Translations under genes and position numbers: made by a program
In this document: positions 1 through 8,402 of the stretch, one piece after another
How the letters are laid out: the number at the start of each line of letters is the position of its first letter
Numbering within the stretch: position 1 is the first letter of the stretch
The notes under the pieces: generated by a model
Seen by the model: the letters and a program-made list of their open reading frames with translations, nothing else
Databases searched by the model: none
What the model was told of the DNA's origin: nothing
NCBI GenBank assembly: GCA_947499975.1
Contig: CANMQE010000001.1
Coordinates: 1,302,001 to 1,366,000 of the forward strand
Source of the DNA: an uncultured Sphingomonadaceae bacterium
Lineage (GTDB): Bacteria > Pseudomonadota > Alphaproteobacteria > Sphingomonadales > Sphingomonadaceae
Length of the DNA stretch: 64,000 bases
Direction of reading: 5' to 3'

Positions 1-2
1 AC

Positions 3-1472
3 ACCGCCTGGCGCATCAGCTTCTTCGGTGACGAGATCGAGGATATCGCCGAGTTCGATCCTCTCACCGGCAAGAAAGGGGAGAACCTTGGCAAGGTGCG
101 CGTCTATGCCAACAGCCACTATGTTACCCCCGGCCCGACGATGAAACAGGCCAGCGCGGCCATCAAGTTCGAGCTGCAGGAACGGCTGAAGGAACTCCAT
201 GAGGAAGGCCGCCTGCTGGAAGCCCAGCGGCTGGAGCAGCGCACCAATTTCGATCTCGAGATGATCGCCGCCACGGGCAGCTGCAACGGGATCGAGAACT
301 ATTCCCGCTTCCTGACGGGCCGCCTGCCGGGCGAACCGCCGCCAACGCTGTTCGAATACCTGCCAGAGAATGCGCTGCTGTTCGTCGATGAAAGCCATCA
401 GACCATTCCGCAGATCGGCGCGATGGCGAAGGGGGACCACCGCCGCAAGATCACGCTGGCGGAATACGGCTTTCGCCTGCCAAGCTGCATCGACAACCGG
501 CCGCTTCGCTTCAACGAATGGGACGCGATGCGACCGCAGACCGTTGCCGTATCCGCCACACCGGGATCGTGGGAACTGGAACAGACCGGCGGCGTGTTTG
601 CCGAACAGGTGATCCGTCCCACCGGCCTGATCGATCCGCCGGTGGAAATAAAGCCGGTGGAAGACCAGGTGCAGGATTGCATCGCGGAGGCCAAGGCCGT
701 GGCGCAGAAGGGCTATCGCACCCTCGTCACCACGCTGACCAAGCGCATGGCCGAAGACCTGACCGAGTTCATGCACGAGCAGGGCGTGCGCGTGCGCTAC
801 ATGCATTCCGACGTGGAAACGCTGGAGCGTATCGAGCTGATCCGCGACCTGCGCCTCGGCGTGTATGACGTGCTGATCGGCATCAACCTGCTGCGCGAAG
901 GCCTGGACATTCCCGAATGCGGACTGGTGGCCATTCTGGACGCTGACAAGGAAGGTTTCCTGCGGTCCGAGACATCATTGATCCAGACCATCGGCCGCGC
1001 CGCGCGTAACGTGGATGGCCGCGTGATCCTTTATGCCGATCGCATCACCGGCAGCATGGAGCGCGCGATGGCCGAGACGGGGCGGCGGCGCGAAAAGCAG
1101 CGCGAATACAACGAAGAGCACGGCATCACGCCCACCACTATCAAGCGCAACATCCAGGATATCGTTGCCGATACCGCTTCGAGGGATGGCGTGACTGTCG
1201 AAACGGGCGATGACGAGGTGAACAACCTCGTCGGTCACAATCTGCGCGCCTATATCGAGGATCTGGAAAAGCGCATGCGCAACGCCGCAGCCGATCTGGA
1301 ATTCGAGGAAGCCGGCCGCTTGCGCGACGAGATTCGGCGGCTCGAAAACGACGAACTGGGCCTGGGTGATGCGGACAAGAAGGCGCCCATCGTGGGCCGC
1401 AGCAACGAAGGCAAGCCGGGCACGCGCAAACTGCGCTACGGCAAGACGCAGCGCAAGTTCGGCAAGGGGTAA
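3..1472 (+). CDS. uvrB: UvrABC system protein B, 3' part (5' end outside window)
   Basis: UvrB is the damage-verifying helicase-like subunit of nucleotide excision repair. The reading frame is open from the first bases of the window, so the gene starts upstream and about 490 C-terminal residues are present. Visible landmarks are the beta-hairpin region near the left edge ([12 protein letters not shown]), the DESH box ([10 protein letters not shown]), the helicase C-terminal motifs ([22 protein letters not shown]) and a terminal UVR domain ([18 protein letters not shown]), which contacts UvrC. A GTG at 96 could be mistaken for the start, but the conserved coding sequence before it rules this out. 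No truncation is seen at the 3' end. Identification is very secure. Confidence 0.97.
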   Translation, partial: TAWRISFFGDEIEDIAEFDPLTGKKGENLGKVRVYANSHYVTPGPTMKQASAAIKFELQERLKELHEEGRLLEAQRLEQRTNFDLEMIAATGSCNGIENYSRFLTGRLPGEPPPTLFEYLPENALLFVDESHQTIPQIGAMAKGDHRRKITLAEYGFRLPSCIDNRPLRFNEWDAMRPQTVAVSATPGSWELEQTGGVFAEQVIRPTGLIDPPVEIKPVEDQVQDCIAEAKAVAQKGYRTLVTTLTKRMAEDLTEFMHEQGVRVRYMHSDVETLERIELIRDLRLGVYDVLIGINLLREGLDIPECGLVAILDADKEGFLRSETSLIQTIGRAARNVDGRVILYADRITGSMERAMAETGRRREKQREYNEEHGITPTTIKRNIQDIVADTASRDGVTVETGDDEVNNLVGHNLRAYIEDLEKRMRNAAADLEFEEAGRLRDEIRRLENDELGLGDADKKAPIVGRSNEGKPGTRKLRYGKTQRKFGKG

Positions 1473-1570
1473 ACGATTGCGGGGCAGAAGAGCCGCTTTG
1501 CGCTCGCGATCCCCAGCCGAAGTGGGCAACCCGCTTGCTTCAATCGGCAGCGGCGGAGTAGCGCGCCTTC

Positions 1571-2146
1571 ATGCGGTTACGTGCGTCCCTTCTGATCCTC
1601 TCACTCTCGCTGTCTGCCTGCGATAGCCCGGCGCCCGTTGAGCAAGGCGAAACGGAACGCGTGGAGCTGCGCGATTCCGATCAGCGGCCCGCCATGGCAG
1701 AGGCATCGCCCGACACCAGCGATGCAGGCTGGACCGTTTCCGAAGACGGGCAGGCCATCCGCTACGGCAATTTGGAACAGCCGCCGCTGCTGACGCTGGC
1801 GTGTGACGTCAACGCAGATCCGCCGGAATTCGTCATCATCCGCCACGCCCTGGCCTATCCCGGCCAAAGCGCACTGTTCCCCGTGATCGGTAACGGCATC
1901 AACAGCCGCTTCCTGGTGAACGCCACCCTGGCTGACGGGGAATGGCACTGGGAGGCGCGCCTTCCCGCAGACGATCCGCAGCTCGAGGTATTCTCCGGCA
2001 GGCGAGACATCATCGCCACTTTGCCCGGTCGCGGCACGCTGGAGATCGGCGGCGGACGGATCGCGGGCGAATTCGTGGAATGGTGCCAGGCCGGCGGAAT
2101 GCCGGAACCTGTCGAAAGCGAACCTGCAGGGGATAGCGCGGGCTAG
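1571..2146 (+). CDS. Hypothetical lipoprotein
   Basis: The product is 191 residues with a short signal sequence ending in a lipobox (LSLSAC, cysteine at about residue 17), so it is probably a lipid-anchored envelope protein. After an acidic, low-complexity stretch comes a region of about 120 residues, probably beta-rich, with two further cysteines (TLACDV and VEWCQAG) that could form a disulfide. I recognise no family. It lies about 100 bases after uvrB and ends directly against the convergent DsbD-type gene. The function is unknown; the coding call rests on the lipobox and on codon use like its neighbours. Confidence 0.75.
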   Translation: MRLRASLLILSLSLSACDSPAPVEQGETERVELRDSDQRPAMAEASPDTSDAGWTVSEDGQAIRYGNLEQPPLLTLACDVNADPPEFVIIRHALAYPGQSALFPVIGNGINSRFLVNATLADGEWHWEARLPADDPQLEVFSGRRDIIATLPGRGTLEIGGGRIAGEFVEWCQAGGMPEPVESEPAGDSAG

Positions 2147-4165
2147 CTAGCTACCGGTCTCGGCCCGCTTCACCAGGCTATCGGGCGAAAGGACCTGCGG
2201 CAATCGCTCGCCTGCCTCGCCCGCCGGATACCAGACATACAGCGGCACGCCCGCCACTTCCCATTGCTCCAGGTATCGGGTGATCTCGGGATTGCGCCGC
2301 GTCCAGTCGCCGCGCATGGCAATGACGCCTGCATCCTCGAACGCCTCGCGCGTCGCTTCCCGCTCAATCGCGACCTGTTCGTTCACCTTGCACGTCAGGC
2401 ACCAATCGGCGGTGAACCACAGGAACACAGGCTGGCCAGTCGCGCGCGCCTCTGCCAGCGCATTTTCGGAATAGGCGACAGGTTCCAGCACGCTATCGCC
2501 AGTCGCCACCTGTTCTTCTGCACGGAACGGCAACGATCCGGCAAAATACAGCGCCGCGATCACCGCGATGGCGGCCACCAGGCGATTGCCGTTGCGCCGC
2601 GCGGTCAGCGCCATAACCGGAAGGATCGCCAGCGCCAGCGCGGCAAAGGCGAAGCTTACGCCGCCCAGCCGCCACGCCAGCCATACCAGCGCCAGTGCCG
2701 TCAGCCCCATAGGAAAGGCCAGGACCTTGCGGAAGGTGTTCATCCATGCCCCGGGCTTTGGCAGCATCCGGCGCAGGGCGGGCACGAAGCCCAGCAACAG
2801 GAATGGCAGCGCCAGGCCAAGGCCCAGCGCGGCAAACAGCAGCAGCGCCTGCGGTGCCGGAAGCAGCAGTGCCGCGCCAAGGGCTGCCGCCATGAACGGA
2901 CCGGTGCAGGGCGTTGCCACCACGGCAGCCAGCAGGCCCGTGGCGAACGCGCCGCCTTCTCCGCGTGTGCGGATGGGCAGGCTGGGAATTTCGAACAGGC
3001 CCATGAAATTGGCCGTGATCAGCACTGCCAGCACCAGCAAGGCGGCAACCACCAGCGGCTCCTGCAACTGGAACGCCCAGCCGATCTGCGCGCCGCCGGT
3101 CCGCAGCGCAAGCATCAGCGCACCCAGCGCAAGGCAGGCAAGGATGACGCCTGCGGTATAGGCCAGCCCCTCGATCCGCGCCTGCCGCTCCTCACCGCCG
3201 GCGCGGGCCAGCGTTAGTGCCTTCAGGCTGAGGATGGGAAAGACACATGGCATCAGGTTCAGCAGCAGCCCGCCAAGCAGCGCGCCGCCCAGCAAGACGA
3301 GCAGCGGTGTCTCCACGGCGCGCGGACCAATGCGCTCACCACCTGTCGGAACATCGCCCGGCACGGCATCGAACCGCACGCCTTCGCCTGCATCGGCAAA
3401 GGCCAGAATGCCGCTCAACCCGTCAGGCTGGTTGCGCAGGCCGCCACGCGGGATTTGCGCCACCAGCATGTCCCCATCGCGGGTGAAGGTCTGCATGGCA
3501 GCGTAATCGATCACGTCCTTCTGCTCGATGAAGATATGCGGATCGGCAAGATCGAGGCTGGCAGGCAGCGGAATGGCGACACGCAGGGCATCGTCGGTAA
3601 TTTCGTATCGCGCGGCGCTGTCGATCAGGGGCGGAATGGCGGCGCGGTGATCGTCGAACTGCGTGGCGAGTTGCGGTGACGCCTGGGGGAACCGCAGGGT
3701 CAGCGTGGCGCGTTCGGGCACGCAGAGCCGGTCCGAACAGGCAAGCCACTGCGCGTCCACGGTGATGGGTGCGATATTAGCAACGGCAGCGGTCTCGGGC
3801 ACCTCGATCGGCACCAGCACAGCGTAGGGATCCTTGTAGACGTGGTTTATCAGGCCCAGCAGTTCCAGTTCCTGCGGCACCGGATATTGCGGTTCGCCCG
3901 CCTCCCAGCCATCGGGCAATTGCCAATCCAGCCGCATCCCCTCGCCCGCATCGCCGGGGTTGGCCCAGTATCCGTGCCAGCCCTCCTGCGGGCGGAAACG
4001 CAGTGCCACCGTCAACGTTTCTCCGGGAACGGGTGCGCTTTCGGCCACCAGATCGGCGGCGATGTAGTTCTCCCGCTGCGCAGACGCGGGCGCGGCAAGC
4101 ATCGCGGCCAGCAGCACGCCAAGGCCGAATAGATACCGGAAATAGTTCAGGGTGCTTGCCTGCAT
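2147..4165 (-). CDS. DsbD-type protein-disulfide reductase (three-domain)
   Basis: DsbD-family proteins carry electrons from cytoplasmic thioredoxin across the inner membrane to periplasmic thiol pathways such as disulfide isomerisation or cytochrome c maturation. From the N-terminus there is a signal peptide (cleavage near APASAQ), a periplasmic DsbD-alpha-like beta domain (to about residue 270), a multi-helix core carrying the two membrane cysteines (NLMPCVFP and TPCTGPF), and a C-terminal thioredoxin fold with a WCLTC active site. All three redox pairs needed for the relay are therefore visible. I prefer the ATG at 4165 over an upstream TTG at 4177 because it gives a compact signal peptide. 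At about 672 residues it is longer than E. coli DsbD. It is divergent from the UbiH-like gene. Confidence 0.9.
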   Translation of the reverse strand: MQASTLNYFRYLFGLGVLLAAMLAAPASAQRENYIAADLVAESAPVPGETLTVALRFRPQEGWHGYWANPGDAGEGMRLDWQLPDGWEAGEPQYPVPQELELLGLINHVYKDPYAVLVPIEVPETAAVANIAPITVDAQWLACSDRLCVPERATLTLRFPQASPQLATQFDDHRAAIPPLIDSAARYEITDDALRVAIPLPASLDLADPHIFIEQKDVIDYAAMQTFTRDGDMLVAQIPRGGLRNQPDGLSGILAFADAGEGVRFDAVPGDVPTGGERIGPRAVETPLLVLLGGALLGGLLLNLMPCVFPILSLKALTLARAGGEERQARIEGLAYTAGVILACLALGALMLALRTGGAQIGWAFQLQEPLVVAALLVLAVLITANFMGLFEIPSLPIRTRGEGGAFATGLLAAVVATPCTGPFMAAALGAALLLPAPQALLLFAALGLGLALPFLLLGFVPALRRMLPKPGAWMNTFRKVLAFPMGLTALALVWLAWRLGGVSFAFAALALAILPVMALTARRNGNRLVAAIAVIAALYFAGSLPFRAEEQVATGDSVLEPVAYSENALAEARATGQPVFLWFTADWCLTCKVNEQVAIEREATREAFEDAGVIAMRGDWTRRNPEITRYLEQWEVAGVPLYVWYPAGEAGERLPQVLSPDSLVKRAETGS

Positions 4166-4192
4166 ATCGCGGGACAACTAGGAGCGGATGTC

Positions 4193-5419
4193 ATGGCGGA
4201 CAAGTTGAATCCAAGGCGCGATCTCCTCATTCTCGGCGGCGGCCTCGTCGGCATGACGCTGGCCCTTGCAGCCGCGAAGAAGGGCATGTCCAGCCACGTG
4301 GTGGACCGGGCGGACCCGGCGGAGCTGACGGCGGAGGGGTTCGACACTCGCGCCTCGGCCATTTCCACCGCCAGCTGGAACCTGTTTACCAACATCGGCC
4401 TTGCCGACGCGCTGGAGCCTTTCGGATGCGCCATATCCTCCATCGCCGTGACCGACGGGATGAAGCCGGGCCGGATCGATTTCCAGCCCGAAGCGCACGA
4501 GGGCACGCTGGGCCGCATGTTCCCCAACCGGCAACTGCGCCTGACCCTGTTCGAAGCGGCGAAGGACGAGCCGCTGATCACCTGGCATTCCAAGGCCAAT
4601 GTCGTCGATCGCCAGCGCGGGGAGCACGGCGTTTCGGCCACGCTGGCCAACGGCACCGTGCTGGAAGCCAGCCTGATGTGCGCCGCCGAGGGGCGCGGAT
4701 CGCCCACGCGCGAGGAAGCGGGCTTCACCATGGCGCAGTGGGATTATCGCCACCGCGCGATCATCGCCGGCCTGACGCATGAAAAGCCGCATGGCGGGGT
4801 GGCGTGGGAAATATTCTATCCCGATGGCCCCTTCGCCCTGCTGCCCCTGCTGGACGATGATCAGGGCCGCCACCGGTCTGCGCTGGTGTGGACGGTGGAC
4901 GAGAAGGACGCAGCCGGCACGCTGGCGCTGGGAGACCGCGCCTTCCACCACGAGATCGCCAAGCGAATGCACGGCATCTTTGGCGAGATTACCGTCCAGG
5001 GGCAGCGATCATCCTATCCGCTGGGCTTCCAGCACACGGCACAAATCGTCGATCACCGCCTGGCGCTGGTGGGCGATGCCGCGCACGGAATGCATCCGAT
5101 TGCGGGACAGGGCCTCAACCTTGGCCTGCGAGACGTGGGCGCGCTGGTGGACGTGCTGGCCGAAGGGATGCGGCTGGGTCTGGAACCGGGCGATGCGCAG
5201 ATGCTGAAGCGTTACGAGGAATGGCGCGCGATGGATTCCCTGATGGTGATGGGCGCCACCGACACCCTCACCCGCCTGTTCGGCGTGCCGGGCAAGCTGG
5301 CCAGCGCCGTGCGCCGTTTCGGCATGGCAGGCGTGCAGCGCACGCCGGTGCTGAAAGACTGGTTCATGGACGAGGCCCGCGGCATGAGCGGCGACCTGCC
5401 CGAACTACTGAAGGGTTGA
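4193..5419 (+). CDS. UbiH/UbiF/VisC/COQ6-family FAD-dependent hydroxylase
   Basis: This family of flavin monooxygenases hydroxylates the aromatic ring during ubiquinone synthesis, using NAD(P)H and oxygen. The 408-residue protein has the N-terminal dinucleotide fold (ILGGGLVGMTLALAAAKKG), a DTRASAIS segment typical of the UbiH group, and the second FAD motif GDAAHGMHPIAGQGLNLGLRD near residue 300. It starts 27 bases from the DsbD-type gene on the other strand, with AGGAG upstream of its ATG. Which ring position it hydroxylates cannot be told from sequence alone: alphaproteobacteria use different sets of UbiH, UbiF, UbiL and UbiM. UbiH is the simplest reading. Confidence 0.88.
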   Translation: MADKLNPRRDLLILGGGLVGMTLALAAAKKGMSSHVVDRADPAELTAEGFDTRASAISTASWNLFTNIGLADALEPFGCAISSIAVTDGMKPGRIDFQPEAHEGTLGRMFPNRQLRLTLFEAAKDEPLITWHSKANVVDRQRGEHGVSATLANGTVLEASLMCAAEGRGSPTREEAGFTMAQWDYRHRAIIAGLTHEKPHGGVAWEIFYPDGPFALLPLLDDDQGRHRSALVWTVDEKDAAGTLALGDRAFHHEIAKRMHGIFGEITVQGQRSSYPLGFQHTAQIVDHRLALVGDAAHGMHPIAGQGLNLGLRDVGALVDVLAEGMRLGLEPGDAQMLKRYEEWRAMDSLMVMGATDTLTRLFGVPGKLASAVRRFGMAGVQRTPVLKDWFMDEARGMSGDLPELLKG

Positions 5420-5561
5420 GCATCACTGTTTTCGGAGAAGCAGTCGTAAGTCTGCTTTTCCTTTAAATTTGCTTGGTGCGGAATGGCCGGGATTGGGTGG
5501 AAAGCTGACAATGCTCGTATCTTGGCGTTGAAACTAGGCCTCACGGTGATATGCCAGTCCA

Positions 5562-6116
5562 ATGGAAACGGAAGAACCGAAAAAGTCGAAGCCGACCGTT
5601 CGTAAGCGGGCCGAAGCAATCAAGCCATTCATCTGCAAGAACCTGATTGCCGTAATCGAAAATCCCTCGGACATTCAAAATATCGGGACGGTAATTCGCA
5701 ATGTGAACGCGCTGGGGGTCGAGAAGGTCTATGTCGTCGATCCTCGAAAGGCGCTGCCTGATGACTGGCAAGAGATGCGTGAACGCAAGTCATTGGCACG
5801 GACTTCTGTTTCAGCCGTGAAATGGAGCTTTGTGAAGAGGTTCGATAGCACCGACGATTGCTTTGAACATTTGGAGAAGAACAACTTCCATTCGGTAGTC
5901 ACATCTCCTCACATCAAGGGCCAAAGGAATGACTGGCTCCACGAAGCAGACTTTACCGAACACACGAAACTGGCCGTGTGGTTTGGAAATGAAAAATGCG
6001 GGATCAGCGACGGCGCAGTTGAACGCAGCAATGCTTGCATTGCCATACCAATGTTTGGGATGATCGAGAGCCTCAACCTCGGCACGCAAGGGCAGGAGGA
6101 AAGGGAAACGCGCTGA
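5562..6116 (+). CDS. SpoU/TrmH-family RNA 2'-O-methyltransferase, C-terminus probably lost by deletion
   Basis: SPOUT methyltransferases of the TrmH group 2'-O-methylate tRNA or rRNA using S-adenosylmethionine. Motif 1 (NIGTVIRNVNALGV), motif 2 (WFGNEKCGIS) and the start of motif 3 (IPMFGMIESLNLGT) are present. After SLNLGT the expected cofactor-knot helix, normally an alanine- or serine-rich helix ending in RQR, is absent, and the frame ends after nine unrelated residues. In the +1 frame the same bases read ARKGRRKGKRADPLPTVMAKETD and stop at 6153, which looks like a normal basic tail. I infer a short frameshifting deletion near 6085, so this may be a pseudogene. Base composition is lower in GC than the flanking genes. 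Confidence 0.7.
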   Translation: METEEPKKSKPTVRKRAEAIKPFICKNLIAVIENPSDIQNIGTVIRNVNALGVEKVYVVDPRKALPDDWQEMRERKSLARTSVSAVKWSFVKRFDSTDDCFEHLEKNNFHSVVTSPHIKGQRNDWLHEADFTEHTKLAVWFGNEKCGISDGAVERSNACIAIPMFGMIESLNLGTQGQEERETR

Positions 6117-6164
6117 CCCTTTGCCTACCGTCATGGCCAAAGAAACTGATTGACCGGATTCAAG

Positions 6165-6201
6165 GGGTCGTTAGCCGACAGGCTGCTCTTGTTTGAAAAA
6201 C
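6165..6201 (+). repeat. Two-part direct repeat, copy 1
   Basis: GGGTCGTTAGC (6165-6175) is followed 17 bases later by TTGAAAAAC (6193-6201). The same two blocks in the same order recur at 6609-6653. The copies flank the small membrane-protein gene at 6303-6572 inside a lower-GC patch. Confidence 0.55.
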
Positions 6202-6228
6202 CCGGATTGCTGCCAGTCCGCTTTCAGG

Positions 6229-6247
6229 CGGCAAGGAAGGCTTGCCG
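6229..6247. other. Hairpin-forming inverted repeat
   Basis: CGGCAAG and CTTGCCG pair perfectly around a 5-base loop, in the gap between the damaged methyltransferase and the convergent small membrane-protein gene. There is no T-tract, so I do not call it an intrinsic terminator. Confidence 0.4.
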
Positions 6248-6302
6248 AATGTCCGATCCGGGATGCTAAGCTGCCGTTTTGAAATCGTCGGATCAGATCT
6301 GG

Positions 6303-6572
6303 CTAGGGTCTGGTATCGCGCCAGTCTCTAATCAGCCAAATTATCCCGTATCCAATCAGAGCACCAATTGACGGAGGGATCGGACCGAAAACAAAGTCTA
6401 GCCCGCTGGTCGACCTAATCAGTTCAGGATGCTGACCCTGCCACCACGAGATGTAAGCAATGGCCGCTAACGGCACCGCCGCCAAAATAAAGCAGCCCAA
6501 ACGCCTCTGACCAAGCAGAATGCCAACTACCAGTCCAGCAGCGAGGCCGATCAAGAAAAATGTAAGTGGCAC
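6303..6572 (-). CDS. Small hypothetical membrane protein
   Basis: The 89-residue product has a glycine-rich hydrophobic N-terminal helix (about residues 4-22), a second helix (about 28-44) and a third near the C-terminus (about 65-82), ending in a charged tail (IRDWRDTRP). No family is recognised. Codon use and base composition are poorer in GC than in the flanking core genes. The gene sits between two copies of a repeated two-part motif (6165-6201 and 6609-6653), which suggests that it arrived as a small unit. Expression and function are unknown. Confidence 0.6.
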   Translation of the reverse strand: MPLTFFLIGLAAGLVVGILLGQRRLGCFILAAVPLAAIAYISWWQGQHPELIRSTSGLDFVFGPIPPSIGALIGYGIIWLIRDWRDTRP

Positions 6573-6608
6573 ATGGTTTTCTAAGCGCAGACCCCGACCT
6601 CCGCAATT

Positions 6609-6653
6609 GGGTCGTTAGCTGAATTTCCGCTAGTGGAAAAAAGCTTGAAAAAC
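6609..6653 (+). repeat. Two-part direct repeat, copy 2
   Basis: GGGTCGTTAGC (6609-6619) and TTGAAAAAC (6645-6653) recur here with a 25-base gap instead of the 17-base gap of copy 1. The copy lies just upstream of the small membrane-protein gene and marks the right edge of the lower-GC patch. Confidence 0.55.
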
Positions 6654-6687
6654 GACCACCGAACGCCGTGCCCGGATCGCCCGAAAG

Positions 6688-7665
6688 CTAATCCACACCC
6701 TGCCGTGCGGGCAGTGCCGGGCTCAATTGCTGCACCGTCTGGCCCTGCGCGTCGGCCAGTCCGCGCGGGTCGAGAACGGCGGCGGTTTCCAGCGTTTCCA
6801 GCGCGCGCTGGGCGGCGGCGAACCTTTCCGCGTCGGCAATCCAGCTCTCCGCCTCCACCGCATTGGGCATGCCGCGCACTTCCTGCACGGCGGCCTCGGT
6901 CCTGCCGCTTTCCAGGAACAGGCGCGCGCGTTCCATCCGGCGTTCCGTCAGCGGAGAGGGAGTATCTTCGCGGCGCACGACAAACAGCGAGGAAAGCTCG
7001 CGGCTCAGCATCTCGAACACGCCTTCACCCTCGGGCGCATCGCCCAGTATCGGGGCAAGCCCATCCAGCCGCGCCACCAGCCGATCCAGCGTGACAGGTT
7101 CCTGCGCGGCCTCGATCACGGTCTGAACCGCGTTGGGCCGCGCCTCACCAAAACGCAGGCGCAACTGGTCTGCCAGATAGCCCAGCGGCGCGCCGCGTTC
7201 GATGGCGCGGCGGCTGGCGAAGGCGATCAGCAGCCCTTCGGCGCGCGCGGCATTGCCGGCGGCGGCCTGTGACTGGAGATCGAGGCGGGTCAGGCGCTGC
7301 TCCATCGCGGCAACGCGGCTGTCGAGGCCGCCCTGCTGTTCCACCACCTCTTCCACCCGCTGCACCGCCTGGCGGGCATCGCTGGCCGTGGCAGCGGCGC
7401 TTTGCGTGGCGCTGGGCGTCGGTTCCGGTGCGTCGATACCATCGCCCGCCAGCGTGCCGACACCGTCGGCAGGGGAAGTCGCCGCAGCGCCATCCTCGCT
7501 GCGCACGTTGAACAGATTGCCGAGGCCAAGATCGCTGCCGCGTGTGAAATAGGCGGTAAGGATGATGCCCAGCACGAAGGCCAGCGCCAGCGCGAGAACA
7601 GCCGTGCGCAAGGGGATGCTGCGCTTGGGCGTCTCGGCCCGGGCAAAATCGTAGCTCTGATCCAT
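6688..7665 (-). CDS. Mitofilin/Mic60-like inner-membrane protein
   Basis: The 325-residue protein has a short cytoplasmic N-terminus, one transmembrane helix (about residues 22-43), a low-complexity Ala/Thr/Pro linker, a predicted coiled coil (about 90-125; AVQRVEEVVEQQGGLDSRVAAMEQRLTRLDLQ) and a helical C-terminal domain. This is the architecture of alphaproteobacterial mitofilin (Mic60, COG4223), which bends the inner membrane and contacts outer-membrane proteins. Alphaproteobacterial mic60 genes are known to lie next to hemD, and here the gene follows hemD by about 60 bases on the same strand. Sequence conservation in this family is weak, so domain order and synteny carry the call. A HemX-like role is the alternative. 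Confidence 0.72.
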   Translation of the reverse strand: MDQSYDFARAETPKRSIPLRTAVLALALAFVLGIILTAYFTRGSDLGLGNLFNVRSEDGAAATSPADGVGTLAGDGIDAPEPTPSATQSAAATASDARQAVQRVEEVVEQQGGLDSRVAAMEQRLTRLDLQSQAAAGNAARAEGLLIAFASRRAIERGAPLGYLADQLRLRFGEARPNAVQTVIEAAQEPVTLDRLVARLDGLAPILGDAPEGEGVFEMLSRELSSLFVVRREDTPSPLTERRMERARLFLESGRTEAAVQEVRGMPNAVEAESWIADAERFAAAQRALETLETAAVLDPRGLADAQGQTVQQLSPALPARQGVD

Positions 7666-7725
7666 ATTTTCCTTCAGGCACTTCCCGCAGGCTTCATACA
7701 GCCCGTCTTTTTCAAGCGCACCGCG

Positions 7726-8394
7726 TTAATGGCACATGTCTCGCGCCAAGGCCAACAGGCTATCGTCATCGGGTTGTGGAGCGCTTTGGACGGCCGCCCA
7801 GCCCTTGCCCGCTGCCGTGGCAACGCGCGGGCCGATGCATGCGAGGTGGATGGCGGCCCTGTCCAGCCCAATACGGTCAATCTCGATGCCGAAATGCCGC
7901 GCCGCCGCCGCGCTGTGCAGCAGCACGCAAGGGGTGCCGGTGCGAAGGCCGATCTGCGCGCTGCCGGTAATGGGCAGCGCCCGCAATTCATACACCTCGC
8001 GCCGGGTAATGGTGTGCTGGCCGGGATCGAGGTCCACCGTCTCCACACCGCCAAGCCGCAGGTAGCGGGTTGACGTATCGTTATCGTCCAGCACCGATTG
8101 CAAGCCGCCCTCGCCCACGCGGTCCACCGTGAAACCGGCTTCGCGTGCGGCCTGCGCGGTGGCTTTTCCCACGGCATGAACGGGCAACTGCCGGTATTGC
8201 TCCAGCTGCTTCCCGCCGCGCCGCATGGCATTGGCGCTGCCGATCAGCAGGGCATCGAAATCGCCGGGTGCGGGCGCATCCCACGCGCGGTGCATCACCT
8301 CGAAAAGCGGAAGGCCGATGGCGGCAAGGCCCATTTCCCGCGCCGATTGCAGCGTGGATTGCAGGCCCGGCTCGGGCCGGATCACGAACAGCAT
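7726..8394 (-). CDS. hemD: Uroporphyrinogen-III synthase
   Basis: HemD cyclises hydroxymethylbilane, with inversion of ring D, to uroporphyrinogen III in tetrapyrrole synthesis. The 222-residue protein starts with the family's MLFVIRPEPG strand and contains the domain-swap connection typical of HemD (LLIGSANAMRRGG; PVHAVGKATAQAAREAGF; REVYELRALP). Family-wide identity is low, but length and position just after hemC (8-base gap, same strand) make the call firm. The product of HemC is unstable and is passed directly to HemD, which fits the tight linkage. Confidence 0.93.
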   Translation of the reverse strand: MLFVIRPEPGLQSTLQSAREMGLAAIGLPLFEVMHRAWDAPAPGDFDALLIGSANAMRRGGKQLEQYRQLPVHAVGKATAQAAREAGFTVDRVGEGGLQSVLDDNDTSTRYLRLGGVETVDLDPGQHTITRREVYELRALPITGSAQIGLRTGTPCVLLHSAAAARHFGIEIDRIGLDRAAIHLACIGPRVATAAGKGWAAVQSAPQPDDDSLLALARDMCH

Positions 8395-8402
8395 TGCAGG
8401 GT

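Noticed and set aside
6165..6619. GTTAGC motifs read as integron attC sites
   Set aside because: They do not match the GTTRRRY core and no paired inverse core, folding structure or integrase gene is visible.
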